Below, piece after piece: positions 35,554 to 44,120 of a stretch of 48,189 bases of DNA (within the stretch, counting starts at the first letter, position 1; every line of letters starts with the position of its first letter). Source of the DNA: Deltaproteobacteria bacterium (GTDB lineage Bacteria; Desulfobacterota_C; Deferrisomatia; Deferrisomatales; JACRMM01). Made by a program: the position numbers and the translations under genes. Location: NCBI GenBank assembly GCA_016218905.1, contig JACRCS010000279.1, positions 1-48,189 of the forward strand, given 5' to 3'. The notes beneath the pieces are model-generated. The model did not search any database and was not told the origin of the DNA. It was given only the letters and a program-made list of their open reading frames with translations.

Positions 35554-36537
35554 ATGCCGGGCTTCTGGAATATGGTCTACGGGACCGCAGCCCGATCGGA
35601 GTACCTTCTGCTCCTCGGCTTCATCTTTGCGGCCGTTGCCCTCGGCGTCGGCGCGGTCGTCTTCTGGCTCCTCCGCCGGGAAGCTCTGAAGGAGCGTCTT
35701 TCGCGGCTGACGTCCCCCTCCCGGCCCCCCGAGCAGGCGACCCGCAAGGTTCTCGTCGACGAGGATGCGACCGGCTTCGTCACGCGCGTGGTGACGCCGC
35801 TCCACAAGATTGCCGTGCCCAGCGACGTCTCCGAGCAAAAGAAGATCCGCCTTCTCCTCATCCACGCCGGCCTCCGCTCCCCGGGCGCGTACAGGATCTA
35901 TCTCGGCGCCAAGGTCCTCCTGGGGCTGGGCTTGCCGCTGTGCTGCCTGGCCGGCTCGCTCTTTTACGTGCTCTCGTCCCAGGTGCTCCTGGCCACCATC
36001 GGCCTGGGGGCCGTCGGCTTCCTCTTCCCTAACTGGGCGGTGCAGTACCTGGCGCAGCGGCGCAAGCGAGCCATCGGGCTCGTGCTGCCCGAAGCCCTGG
36101 ATCTGATGGTCGTCTGTGCCGAGGCAGGGCTCGGCCTCGACATGACTTTCAAGCGAGTGGGTGAAGAGATCCGGCCGATGTGCAAGCCGCTGAGCGACGA
36201 CTTCCACATGACGAACCTGGAAGTCAAGTCGGGCAAGCCCCGGCACGAGAGCCTCCGGAACATGGGCGTCCGGTCCGGCGTGCAGGAGATCGCCGAGTTG
36301 ATGGCGATCCTGACCCAGGCGAGCCGCTTCGGGACGAGCGTGGCCCAGGCGCTGCGGGTGCACTCCGAGTCGATGCGGGTGCGGCGGCGCCAGAAGGCCG
36401 AGGAGAAGGCCGGTAAGCTCACGGTGAAGCTCATGCTCCCCCTCGTCTTCTTCATCTTCCCGGCCCTCTTCATCGTCCTTCTGGCGCCGGCCGCGATCCG
36501 ACTCGCCCAGACGTTCACGACCATCGGCGGGCACTGA
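35554..36537 (+). CDS. tadC: Tad pilus inner-membrane platform protein TadC
   Basis: This 327-residue partner of TadB has the same layout: an N-terminal helix (YLLLLGFIFAAVALGVGAVV), a helix pair near 110-165, a GspF-like domain (LPEALDLMVVCAEAGLGLDM; LMAILTQASRFGTSVAQALR) and C-terminal helices (LMLPLVFFIFPALFIVLLAP). The ATG follows the tadB stop by one base, with GAGG inside the tadB end. Between the two GspF halves is the TadC-type insert HMTNLEVKSGKPRHESL. Confidence 0.93.
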   Translation: MPGFWNMVYGTAARSEYLLLLGFIFAAVALGVGAVVFWLLRREALKERLSRLTSPSRPPEQATRKVLVDEDATGFVTRVVTPLHKIAVPSDVSEQKKIRLLLIHAGLRSPGAYRIYLGAKVLLGLGLPLCCLAGSLFYVLSSQVLLATIGLGAVGFLFPNWAVQYLAQRRKRAIGLVLPEALDLMVVCAEAGLGLDMTFKRVGEEIRPMCKPLSDDFHMTNLEVKSGKPRHESLRNMGVRSGVQEIAELMAILTQASRFGTSVAQALRVHSESMRVRRRQKAEEKAGKLTVKLMLPLVFFIFPALFIVLLAPAAIRLAQTFTTIGGH

Positions 36538-36558
36538 GAAGGGAACAGGAGGTTCCGA

Positions 36559-37512
36559 ATGGTCCGGTACTGCAGAGGGATTTGGATCGCAGCCTGTCTG
36601 GCGGGCTGCGCAGCGGCGGGCCCCCAGGCCCCGAAGGCCCTCCCGGCCTCGGCTGCTTCGCTCTCGCGCGAGTCCCCCCGGGGGGAGTCCCTGGCGGCCT
36701 TGCCGCCCGGAGTGCTGATCGACCGCGCGAAGGCGCACCTGGCCGCCGGAAACTGCCCCATGGCGGAGGTCCACTTCACGCAGGCCCTGCAGGCAGAGCC
36801 GGCCTCCGAGCCCGGGCTCTTGGGACTCGGTGAAGCTCTGCTCTGTCAGGGCAAGTACGAGGCAGCTCGCCCCGTGCTCGAGAAGGCTGCCGCTCACAGG
36901 GGAAGCGCGCTTCGATCGCACCTTGGGCTCGGCAAGGCGGCGCGTGCCCTCGGGGATGCGGAAGGGGCCGTGGGCCACCTGGAGCAGGCCAGTGCGCTCG
37001 CCTCCGAAGAGCCCGAGGTACTGACCGAGCTCGCCGTCGCCTACGAAGCGCTCGGCCGGGAATCGGAAGCCGAGCCCCTGCTCTCCCGGGTCGCGGCGCT
37101 TCGGCCCCGCTCGGCGGCCGCCCAGAACAACCTGGGCTTCAACTACGTGCTCCAGAAGCGCTACGGCGAGGCCGTGCAGCCCCTCGAGCGGGCGCTGGAG
37201 CTCGCCCCCGGAGACCGGACGATCCTGAACAACCTCGGGTTCGCTTCCGCCATGGCGGGCCAGGAAGAACGGGCGTTTCGATTCTTTGAGCGCGCCGTGG
37301 GCAAGGCCGGCGCTCACAACAACATGGGCTACGTTTACCTGCTCCGGGAGGAGTGGCAGAAGTCGGAGGAGTCCTTCAACCGAGCCCTCGAGGCGGATCC
37401 CAAGTTCTACGCACGCGCCAAAGCGAACCTCGAGAGCCTCGGCCAGGCGCTCTACCGGCGGGCAAAGATCGAGGTCGAGAGCCTCAGGCAGGAGGCACCT
37501 CGAGCGCAATGA
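36559..37512 (+). CDS. tadD: TadD-like TPR lipoprotein
   Basis: This 317-residue protein has a lipoprotein signal (IWIAACLAGC, lipidated Cys near 17). About seven tetratricopeptide repeats run through residues 50-300, for example AQNNLGFNYVLQKRYGEAVQ, then LERALELAPGDRTILNNLGF. TadD is thought to help secretin assembly in the outer membrane. Its stop overlaps the next gene, an exopolysaccharide chain-length protein, by 4 bp. Pilus and polysaccharide genes are therefore translationally joined here. Confidence 0.9.
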   Translation: MVRYCRGIWIAACLAGCAAAGPQAPKALPASAASLSRESPRGESLAALPPGVLIDRAKAHLAAGNCPMAEVHFTQALQAEPASEPGLLGLGEALLCQGKYEAARPVLEKAAAHRGSALRSHLGLGKAARALGDAEGAVGHLEQASALASEEPEVLTELAVAYEALGRESEAEPLLSRVAALRPRSAAAQNNLGFNYVLQKRYGEAVQPLERALELAPGDRTILNNLGFASAMAGQEERAFRFFERAVGKAGAHNNMGYVYLLREEWQKSEESFNRALEADPKFYARAKANLESLGQALYRRAKIEVESLRQEAPRAQ

Positions 37513-38945
37513 GAGCTCTCCTTCGGCGCAAGGCCGCCTTCCTCATCGCATTCCTACCCCTCTGCCTCGTTTCCCTGGCAGGCCCCTCTCTTCTGCCTGT
37601 CGGGTATCGATCCGAGGCGATGCTTCGCGCAGACGTGTCGCAAGCCAACCCGGGAGGGGACCCGCAGGCCTGGGCGGCGGGGTGGCTCGAGAGGACGGCT
37701 TCGGCCGTCCTGAGGCCCGAGGTCCTTCGCACCATCGCCGAACGCAACCGCGTGTCAGCGAAGGCAGTGGCCGAGGCGCGAGCCTTGCGCTCGAGGGTCG
37801 AGCGGTGCGAGGCCGGCGAAGGGCCAGCTCGAAGCGCCTCCGTGACCTTCTCGCTCGCGTACACGGCGGCCCGGCCGACGGCAGCCTGGGGCGTCGCCAA
37901 GGCCGCCTCCGAACTGTTCCTCCTCCGCCCGACGCCACCTCCCGCACCACGAGCGGCACAGGACCCTCGCGAAGAGCTCCGCCGAGAGCTCCGGGGAGTC
38001 GAAGCCGAGCTCCGGAAGGCGGACGATGAGCTCGCCGCCGACAGGAATCGCGAGCGACAAGCTGCGGACGAGTGGAAGCGGCTTCTTCCCGTGGTGGAGG
38101 CTTCGACCCGCGAAGCAGCGGAGCGGGAGGCCAGTTTGCGAGCGCTGCGGGAGAAGAGAGCGGCACTCGAAGGCAACCTGGCGGCCCTGCCGGCGAGCAT
38201 TCCGGGACCCGAGCCTCACCCGGAAGCCTCCGAAACGGACCCCACCGACCGCGAAGACGCGCCCAAGCGGGCCGAAAGCCGCGTGAGGCTGAAGGATCTT
38301 CAAGCCAAGCTCGCCAGCTTGCGCCGCATCCTCGGACCTGGCGACCCCCAAGTCCTCGAGCTTTCCAAGCAGGTAGATGGGATCGAGGCCGAGCTCAGGG
38401 AGAAGTCGGTACTGCGCAGAGACCGGACGCCGCCGCCCCCGCGCATGATCCCGAATCCCGCCCGGGCCACTGTCCAAGAGGAGATTGCCCTGCTCGATAG
38501 GGAGATTGCGCGGGCGGGCGTAGAGCGCTCGAACGCGGCGACGACTCTCGCGGGGCAGAAGGCTCGTCTGGCTGCCGCCTCCGTCAAGCACGACAGTGGG
38601 GACCTGGCCCGGAAGAGGGAAGCACTTCAGCGCCGGAACGTCGAGCTGGCTCTGCGCGTAGCCCAGCCGCCGGCTCCTCCCGAGCCGGCGGCAGAGCCGT
38701 CCGTAACCTTCACCCTCGTACGCCCCGCCGAGCTGCCGGAAAGCCCCCTCGGGACCGACCGCCGCGCCCTCGGGCTGGCCGGGCTCCTCTCTTCTCTGAT
38801 CGCCGGGGTGCTCGCGGTCGCGGTGCGTGAGCGACTCGACCCGATCCTCAAGGCGCCCCACCGGGCGACCGAGCTCACGGGTCTTCAGGTCTTGGCCGTG
38901 CTTCCTCCCACGCCGGACACGGACGGACCGGCAACGGCCGGCTAA
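37509..38945 (+). CDS. Wzz-like polysaccharide chain-length/co-polymerase protein
   Basis: This 478-residue protein has membrane helices at both ends (about 8-30 and 438-456, ALGLAGLLSSLIAGVLAVAV) enclosing a large periplasmic part. That part is dominated by coiled coils (about 155-240 and 260-400, including RLKDLQAKLASLRRILGPGD). This is the plan of Wzz/EpsF chain-length determinants, and the motif LGPGDPQVLELSKQV is shared with the group found in PEP-CTERM exopolysaccharide clusters. It would set polymer length with the following ATPase. The start ATG 37509 overlaps the tadD stop (ATGA). Confidence 0.82.
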   Translation: MRALLRRKAAFLIAFLPLCLVSLAGPSLLPVGYRSEAMLRADVSQANPGGDPQAWAAGWLERTASAVLRPEVLRTIAERNRVSAKAVAEARALRSRVERCEAGEGPARSASVTFSLAYTAARPTAAWGVAKAASELFLLRPTPPPAPRAAQDPREELRRELRGVEAELRKADDELAADRNRERQAADEWKRLLPVVEASTREAAEREASLRALREKRAALEGNLAALPASIPGPEPHPEASETDPTDREDAPKRAESRVRLKDLQAKLASLRRILGPGDPQVLELSKQVDGIEAELREKSVLRRDRTPPPPRMIPNPARATVQEEIALLDREIARAGVERSNAATTLAGQKARLAAASVKHDSGDLARKREALQRRNVELALRVAQPPAPPEPAAEPSVTFTLVRPAELPESPLGTDRRALGLAGLLSSLIAGVLAVAVRERLDPILKAPHRATELTGLQVLAVLPPTPDTDGPATAG

Positions 38946-38946
38946 A

Positions 38947-39789
38947 ATGGACAGCCTCAAGAAGGCGATGCTCCGAGCGGAGCGCGAGGCAAGCAGTTCC
39001 TCGTCCTTTCAGGAGCGAGCCCCCTGTCCGGCAGTCGATGAGACCGAAACCTCAACGGCCGAAGAGTCCGAGGAGCGTGGGGCCTCTGAACCGGTGGCGG
39101 CTGCCCCCGGGGGCGCGCCGGCTTGCGTCCCGCCTTCAGGGGCGCTGAGCCCCAGGGCCGAGCGGCCGCCCGGCGTTCTCCTCATTCCCCGTGTGCCCTA
39201 CCCTCTTCAGGCGCTGGGTGCGCGTCTCTTGAGCCGGGCCAAGGCAGGGGCCGAGACCGTGCTCGTCACGAGCCCGGGGAGGAGGGAAGGCAAGACGTTT
39301 ACGGCGGTGGGGCTCGCGGCGAGCCTCGCGGATCGGACGGGGCTGCCGACCGTGCTGGTGGATGCGAACCCGCACGACGCTGCCGTGCTGGCGCACTTCG
39401 GCGTCGAGTCTTCTCCCGGCCTATCGGATTATCTCGAACGCCGTGCAACGCTGCCAGACGTGCTCCTCGAGGTGGAAGCGTCGACTCTCCGCGTGCTCCC
39501 GGCGGGAATGCGGAGCGGCCCCGAGTTGCGCGCGCACTTCTCCGTCCGAGACGCCGTGGCCCGGCTTCGGGAGATCTTCCCCGGTTGTTTCATCATCGTC
39601 GACGGCCCGAGCGTGCTCGCCGGCCCTGAGGCCCTCGAACTCTGCGAGCTCGCCGACAGCATCCTCCTCGTCGTGCGGGGCGAAAGCACGCGCGAGGCGG
39701 AGCTCGTCAGCTCACTGCGTCTGCTGGGGCCCGCGCCCGTGGTGGGTCTCGTCTACAACGAGGGCCCCCGCTCCAGCCGCGCGGGATAG
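38947..39789 (+). CDS. BY-kinase-like ATPase without tyrosine tail
   Basis: This is a 280-residue cytoplasmic protein. Residues 1-75 are low-complexity (Ser/Glu/Pro-rich). A CpsD/EpsG-like ATPase follows, with Walker A VTSPGRREGKT (107-117), Walker A' VLVDAN (136-141) and Walker B FIIVDGPS (215-222). Bacterial tyrosine kinases usually have a Tyr-rich C terminus; this one ends YNEGPRSSRAG with a single Tyr. The A loop reads SPGRREGKT where the family usually has a Pro-Gly-Glu-Gly-Lys-Ser pattern. It may be an ATPase partner of the chain-length protein rather than an autokinase. It starts 1 bp after the upstream stop. Confidence 0.8.
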   Translation: MDSLKKAMLRAEREASSSSSFQERAPCPAVDETETSTAEESEERGASEPVAAAPGGAPACVPPSGALSPRAERPPGVLLIPRVPYPLQALGARLLSRAKAGAETVLVTSPGRREGKTFTAVGLAASLADRTGLPTVLVDANPHDAAVLAHFGVESSPGLSDYLERRATLPDVLLEVEASTLRVLPAGMRSGPELRAHFSVRDAVARLREIFPGCFIIVDGPSVLAGPEALELCELADSILLVVRGESTREAELVSSLRLLGPAPVVGLVYNEGPRSSRAG

Positions 39790-39799
39790 GACGAAGCCG

Positions 39800-40840
39800 A
39801 TGTACGAAGCATACTATGGCCTCCGGTCCAAACCCTTCGAGCTCCAGCCCGACCCGGACTACCTCTACATGAGTCCGGGCCACGACCGCGTCTACACGCA
39901 CCTGCGGTACGCAATCCGGGAAGCGAAAGGGCTGGCGGTAATCACGGGAGAGATCGGGTCGGGCAAGACGACGCTCCTCAAGCTGCTGATGCGAGCGGTG
40001 CCCGAGGAGGCCGATGTAGCGCTGGTCAGCAACACGATGGTGGCCCCCACCCAATTCCTGAAGATCGTGTGCCGCGAGTTCGGGCTGGAACCGCGCGCGA
40101 GGGACAAGGCGGACGTCCTCGCGGCTTTCGGGGCCCTTCTCAGAGAGAAGAGAGCGGCCAATCGGCGGGTGATCCTGATCGTGGACGAGGCGCAGAACCT
40201 TCCGCCCCGTACAATCGAGGAGGTGCGTCTCCTGTCGAACCTGGAAGCCAATCGGGAGCAACTCCTTCAGATTCTGCTCGTCGGCCAACCGGAGCTCCGA
40301 GCCAAACTTCGCCAAAGAGGCATGGAGCAGGTTCTCCAGCGCGTTTCGGTGCATTGTCACCTGGAGTCCCTCGGCCTCGGGGAAGTCACCGAGTACGTGC
40401 GCCACCGCCTCCAGGTGGCAGGTGCCCCGGATCCCGAGCTCTTCGAGCCGGAGGCTCTGCGGGCGATCTTTCGCTACTCGAGAGGCATTCCGAGATTGGT
40501 GAACATCCTCTGCGATACCGCGCTCGTCTTCGGCTACGGCGACGAGAAGCCGAAGATCGACGAGGCGGTGATCGAAGAAGTCGCGGAAGCGAGGCGGACG
40601 GGCGACCTCCTGGACGATCAGGACCCGGTGACGCGCTCCGGCCACGACAAGGCCCCGTGGAAGGATGTTTCGGAGCAGATCGCCCGAATGGCCGAAAGAG
40701 TCGCGAAGCTCGAGGAAGAGGCCGCCGTCGCGCGATCCGAGAGGCAGCGACTGAAGGAATGGGTCCAGCAATTCGTCCGCATCATCAAACAAGCGCAGCA
40801 GAGCCCCACGCAACCGAGAATCACGCCGCAGGGCCACTGA
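39800..40840 (+). CDS. ExeA-like AAA ATPase of PEP-CTERM/EPS loci
   Basis: This 346-residue protein has the start typical of the ExeA/GspA-like group: MYEAYYGLRSKPFELQPDPD. Walker A is TGEIGSGKTTLL (residues 49-60) and Walker B VILIVDEAQNL (about 121-131), followed by sensor-type segments (RGIPRLVNILCDTALV). The C terminus is a coiled coil (about 295-335). Members of this group sit beside chain-length and BY-kinase genes in XrtA-type polysaccharide clusters, where their role is unproven. It is the last gene of the long plus-strand operon; a strong terminator follows 30 bp later. Confidence 0.87.
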   Translation: MYEAYYGLRSKPFELQPDPDYLYMSPGHDRVYTHLRYAIREAKGLAVITGEIGSGKTTLLKLLMRAVPEEADVALVSNTMVAPTQFLKIVCREFGLEPRARDKADVLAAFGALLREKRAANRRVILIVDEAQNLPPRTIEEVRLLSNLEANREQLLQILLVGQPELRAKLRQRGMEQVLQRVSVHCHLESLGLGEVTEYVRHRLQVAGAPDPELFEPEALRAIFRYSRGIPRLVNILCDTALVFGYGDEKPKIDEAVIEEVAEARRTGDLLDDQDPVTRSGHDKAPWKDVSEQIARMAERVAKLEEEAAVARSERQRLKEWVQQFVRIIKQAQQSPTQPRITPQGH

Positions 40841-40870
40841 GTCGGGGGCGGCGAGCAGGCGCACAAAGAT

Positions 40871-40898
40871 GAAAAGGCCGCGGAGACGCGGCCTTTTC
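40871..40898. terminator. Bidirectional terminator after the Tad-EPS operon
   Basis: A perfect 11-bp stem GAAAAGGCCGC / GCGGCCTTTTC has a 6-nt loop. T-runs on both strands let it stop the plus-strand operon and the minus-strand 90-residue gene. Confidence 0.85.
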
Positions 40899-40928
40899 GA
40901 AGGGGCAGAAGGGAGACAGAACCCATTC

Positions 40929-41201
40929 CTAAGCGTCGTAGAAGCGGCTCGGGTGATCCCACGGGCTCACGGTAGCGGCGGGCTCCGTCGTCCCCGCGGA
41001 GGCGTGCGCGACGTGCACTCCGCCCGCCAAGCGGTCTTCGAGGACCGCGAACATCATGACGTTCTCCTCCGGCGTCAGCATCTCCTCGTCCTCCATCTCC
41101 ATCTCCGGCCCTTCGCCCTCTCCTTGGGCGAACAGCACCGAAGGAGCTCCCAGCAGCCCGATCACCACGGCCATTCTCACGACCTTGAAGAAGGATTCCA
41201 T
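40929..41201 (-). CDS. Small secreted acidic protein, unknown
   Basis: This is a 90-residue protein with a signal peptide (VVRMAVVIGLLGAPSVLFA, cleavage after AQ near 26). A very acidic Met/Glu-rich stretch follows (GPEMEMEDEEMLTPEENVMM), then a His-containing tail (HVAHASAG). The AGGAGGTG ribosome site is near perfect and a terminator follows, so the gene is real and probably well expressed. I recognise no family. Its acidic composition could suit metal or matrix interaction, but that is a guess. Confidence 0.75.
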   Translation of the reverse strand: MESFFKVVRMAVVIGLLGAPSVLFAQGEGEGPEMEMEDEEMLTPEENVMMFAVLEDRLAGGVHVAHASAGTTEPAATVSPWDHPSRFYDA

Positions 41202-41363
41202 CTCGCACCTCCTGCGGGAAAAACCCTTTTGACCCCGATCTCGTCTGACGGCGCGACGGTAAGGCCCGGCGCGGGCGGCGCCAAGGAGCCGAACGGATAA
41301 GTTGCTGACCTTTTCGGGTAGAATTGCCGGCGGGCCGATCCGCGGTCGTTCCGGGCCGGCGAT

Positions 41364-41639
41364 TCAGTAGCCTTCCAACTCCTCCAGGTAGCGCACTTCC
41401 CCGTCGATGACCCCGGCTTCCCTGCCGATCCTCGGGTTCTCGGGAGAGATCACGAACGCTTTCGCCTTCTCCTCGTCCCACATCTCGAACAGGAGGTAGA
41501 CCTCATTCCGGTTCCCGGACGTCCGCCAGAGATGGAGGAGGCGCAACCCGGCGTCCTGGTGAAGCGGCTTCTGGGAGTCGACGATCCGCCTCCAGGTGTC
41601 GTAGTTCTTCACCTTGTTTCGCACGAGCATATGCTTCAT
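41364..41639 (-). CDS. Dimeric alpha/beta-barrel (ABM-like) protein
   Basis: This 91-residue protein resembles small antibiotic-biosynthesis-monooxygenase or cyclase-like ferredoxin-fold proteins. It begins MKHMLVRNKVKNYDTWRRIV, then NEVYLLFEMWDEEKAKAFVI and a short C-terminal strand. Such proteins dimerise into a barrel; their substrates vary and are usually unknown. It has no operon partner and no strong promoter that I can see. Confidence 0.7.
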   Translation of the reverse strand: MKHMLVRNKVKNYDTWRRIVDSQKPLHQDAGLRLLHLWRTSGNRNEVYLLFEMWDEEKAKAFVISPENPRIGREAGVIDGEVRYLEELEGY

Positions 41640-41746
41640 CTCTATCTGCCTCCCGGGGCGGAGACTTCCCTTTCGCAGCCGCCCCGCACCCCTCCACCGT
41701 TAAAATAGCCATGGCCGGTCGCAAGAATGCCCCGCGGCCGGCGTTT

Positions 41747-41830
41747 GTGGGAGCGGCCTCCCGCCGCGATGTCGGGCCTCAGCCCGGCCTGCGCCTCCGG
41801 CCCAATCCGGGTAGGAGTCCGCTCCCACAG
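41747..41830. repeat. REP-like element with TGTGGGAGCGG ends
   Basis: The 84-bp element has perfect 11-bp inverted ends (TGTGGGAGCGG at 41747-41757, CCGCTCCCACA at 41820-41830) and a GC-rich inner part with short palindromes (CGGGCC / GGCCCG types). Similar ends are known in REP families of pseudomonads and xanthomonads. It lies downstream of ilvN. The rest of the 230-bp gap shows nothing else. Confidence 0.75.
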
Positions 41831-41869
41831 GGAGTCTGTTCGCGGACAAGGGGCGACCCTCAAGAGCTT

Positions 41870-42184
41870 TCAGGTCCGGAAGAACTCCTCCAGCCGGACG
41901 AAGATCTCGTGCTCGGCCGGATGGGCCAGCACGGCGAGAACGTCCTCCAGCTTCCGGACCTGCCTCACGACCTGCTCGTGCCGTTCGTCCTCGGCGACCA
42001 GGAGCCACATCCGGCTCTCCTTCCCGCCGTCCACGGGCATGCAGAGGATGCCCTCCACGTTGAATGCCCTGCGGGCGAAGAGGCCGCAGACGTGGGACAT
42101 GACGCCGGGGTGGTTCCGGACCGTCAGCTCCAGGACGGTCCTCGCCTCTCCTGCTCCGTCCCGCTCAGCCGCAAGCGCGCACAT
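41870..42184 (-). CDS. ilvN: Acetolactate synthase small (regulatory) subunit, IlvN type
   Basis: This is a 104-residue single-ACT-domain subunit. It matches E. coli IlvN closely in TVLELTVRNHPGVMSHVCGL and FARRAFNVEGILCMPVDGG, and in length. It lacks the extra C-terminal domain of IlvH-type subunits. It binds valine and activates the catalytic subunit. Its ATG overlaps the end of ilvB by 20 bp, so the two are translated together. Confidence 0.93.
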   Translation of the reverse strand: MCALAAERDGAGEARTVLELTVRNHPGVMSHVCGLFARRAFNVEGILCMPVDGGKESRMWLLVAEDERHEQVVRQVRKLEDVLAVLAHPAEHEIFVRLEEFFRT

Positions 42185-43853
42185 CGTTCTCTCCTCCGAT
42201 CATCTCTCGGTTGGCCGCGCCGGGCGGCACCATGGGGTAGACCTTCTCCTCCACGTCTACGGGCACGTTCACCAGCACCGGACCGGCCGTCGAGAGCGCC
42301 CTCGCCAGCGCCTCGGACGGCTCCGGGGCGGCTCCGAGATCGATTGCCTTCCAGCCGAGACTTCGGGCGAGGCCGGGAAAGTCGACGTCGACGCGGAACC
42401 GGGACGCGAAGATCCGGCCGCCGTAGAAGAGATCCTGCTGCTGGTGGACGAGACCGAGGGAGCGGTTGTTCATCAGAAGGAGCTTGAGGTCCGCACCCTC
42501 TTCGGCGACGGTCGCGAGCTCCTGGACGTTCATGAGGAGGCTTCCGTCCCCGCTCACGCAGAGGACCGGCCGCTGCGGCTCCGCGAGCCATGCCCCGAGG
42601 GCCGCGGGAAGGCCGAAGCCCATGGTCCCCAGTCCGCCGGACGTGAGCCACTGGCGCGGCCGGGTGAAGGGAAACGCCTGAGCCGTCCGCATCTGATGCT
42701 GGCCCACGTCGGTCGCGACGATCGCATCGGGCCCCAGGAGCTCCGCGGCGCGGCGGACGGCGCCGTAGGGGCTCGTCGGGTCCTCGATACCCGGAAAGTG
42801 AGGCGGGAAGGCCCCTCGGAGTTCCTCGATCCGACCGAGCCACTCCTGCCTCCTCCGATGCCGGATCTTCGGCAAGAGCCTTCGCAGGACCTCTCCGGCG
42901 TCCGCCACGATGCCCGCCTGGACCGGCCGGAGCTTCCCGATCTCGCTCTCGTCGATGTCCACGTGGAGGACACGGGCCCTCGGGCAGAACTCCGAGACCT
43001 TCCCGGTCGCGCGATCGTCCAGCCGCGCGCCCGCCACAATCAGGAGATCGCACTCTTCGAGGGCCAGGTTCGCGTGGCGCGCGCCGTGCATCCCGAGAAG
43101 GCCGAGGTTCAGGGGGTGGTCCCACGGCAGGGCGCCGAGCGCCATGAGGCTGAGCGCCACCGGGATGGACGCTCTTTCCGCGAAACGCGCCGCGGCCGCC
43201 GCGGCGTCGGGGCGGGCCACCCCTCCCCCGAGGTAGAGGATCGGGCTTCGGGCCGCCCCCACGAGGCGAGCGGCGCGCTCCAGAGCGCCCGAAGCGACGG
43301 CCGGCGGCGCGTCGGGGGCGCCGGGCGAGGGCCACGCCTCAAACTCGACGGTCTGCGTCTGCACGTCCTTGGGGACGTCGATCAGGACCGGACCGGGCCG
43401 GCCCGAGGCCGCGATCCGAAAGGCCTCGGGTACGACCTCCAGGAGCTCTCCCGCCGAACGTACGAGAAAGTTGTGCTTGGTGACCGGGATGCTCATCCCG
43501 TACGTGTCCACCTCCTGGAAGGCGTCCGTCCCGATGAGGGGTGTGGCCACCTGCCCCGTGATGCAGACGAGGGGGACCGAGTCGAGCTTCGCGTCCGCGA
43601 GCGCGGTGAGGGCGTTCGTGGCGCCGGGTCCCGAGGTCGCCAGGAAGACCGCGGGAGCTCCGGTGACGCGCGCCATGCCCTGGGCGATGAAGCCCGCCCC
43701 CTGCTCGTGCCGGGCGAGCACGTGCCGGATGGCGAGACTGCGGGAGAGCGCGTCGTAGAGGGGAAGGTTCGCGCCGCCCGGGATGCCGGGGACGATGCGC
43801 ACGCCTTGCCGCTCGAGGAGCTGGACGATGAGCTGGGCGCCGGTGGACTTCAT
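42165..43853 (-). CDS. ilvB: Acetolactate synthase large subunit, IlvB type
   Basis: This is the catalytic thiamine-diphosphate enzyme of valine, leucine and isoleucine synthesis, 562 residues. It has GIPGGANLPLYDALS, the catalytic Glu in LARHEQGAGFIAQGMARVTG, ATSGPGATNALTALADAKLD, GTDAFQEVDTYGMSIPVTKH and the ThDP motif GDGSLLMNVQELATVAEEGA ending KLLLMNN. It is closer in pattern to E. coli IlvB than to IlvI or IlvG. The start is ATG 43853 behind AGGAGGA. The leader peptide and hairpin upstream indicate attenuation by branched-chain amino acids. Confidence 0.96.
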   Translation of the reverse strand: MKSTGAQLIVQLLERQGVRIVPGIPGGANLPLYDALSRSLAIRHVLARHEQGAGFIAQGMARVTGAPAVFLATSGPGATNALTALADAKLDSVPLVCITGQVATPLIGTDAFQEVDTYGMSIPVTKHNFLVRSAGELLEVVPEAFRIAASGRPGPVLIDVPKDVQTQTVEFEAWPSPGAPDAPPAVASGALERAARLVGAARSPILYLGGGVARPDAAAAAARFAERASIPVALSLMALGALPWDHPLNLGLLGMHGARHANLALEECDLLIVAGARLDDRATGKVSEFCPRARVLHVDIDESEIGKLRPVQAGIVADAGEVLRRLLPKIRHRRRQEWLGRIEELRGAFPPHFPGIEDPTSPYGAVRRAAELLGPDAIVATDVGQHQMRTAQAFPFTRPRQWLTSGGLGTMGFGLPAALGAWLAEPQRPVLCVSGDGSLLMNVQELATVAEEGADLKLLLMNNRSLGLVHQQQDLFYGGRIFASRFRVDVDFPGLARSLGWKAIDLGAAPEPSEALARALSTAGPVLVNVPVDVEEKVYPMVPPGAANREMIGGENDVRACG

Positions 43854-43948
43854 GCCTCCTCCTGTTGCCCCGAGGACGGGGTTACCCCCGGAGAGCACGG
43901 ATGCTCGGGGGGGCCCGCGGGCCGGGATCCGGCGGAGGCTCGTGCCCT

Positions 43949-43990
43949 GAAAAGAGCAACCCCCGCCGGGCTCGCGCCGGGCGGGGGTTG
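43949..43990 (-). terminator. ilvB attenuator hairpin
   Basis: On the minus strand the 11-bp stem CAACCCCCGCC / GGCGGGGGTTG continues inward for about three more pairs. CTCTTTTC follows. It begins 24 nt after the leader-peptide stop and ends about 95 nt before ilvB, the layout expected of an intrinsic attenuator. Confidence 0.8.
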
Positions 43991-44013
43991 TTGGTTTCTA
44001 CGGTGAAGCCCCG

Positions 44014-44112
44014 CTACGGCGCGCTGATAACGACGCGAACGACGACGACTACGCCGGCGAGCGCGGAGCGGGGGGTGGAACCGAGAGCAGCGGTGGTTCG
44101 GTCGAGGTTCAT
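44014..44112 (-). CDS. Val-rich ilvB leader peptide (IvbL-like)
   Basis: This is a 32-residue peptide: MNLDRTTAALGSTPRS, then ALAGVVVVVRVVISAP and TAG. It contains seven Val codons, an Ile and three Leu. It closely resembles E. coli IvbL, which also has a Val run broken by Arg and ends in AP. Stalling at Val codons when charged tRNA-Val is low would favour an antiterminator and ilvB expression. No Shine-Dalgarno is present, and the -10 box ends 8 bp before the ATG, so translation may be leaderless. I leave the symbol blank, as the homology is by pattern. Confidence 0.85.
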   Translation of the reverse strand: MNLDRTTAALGSTPRSALAGVVVVVRVVISAP

Positions 44113-44120
44113 TGCGTTTT

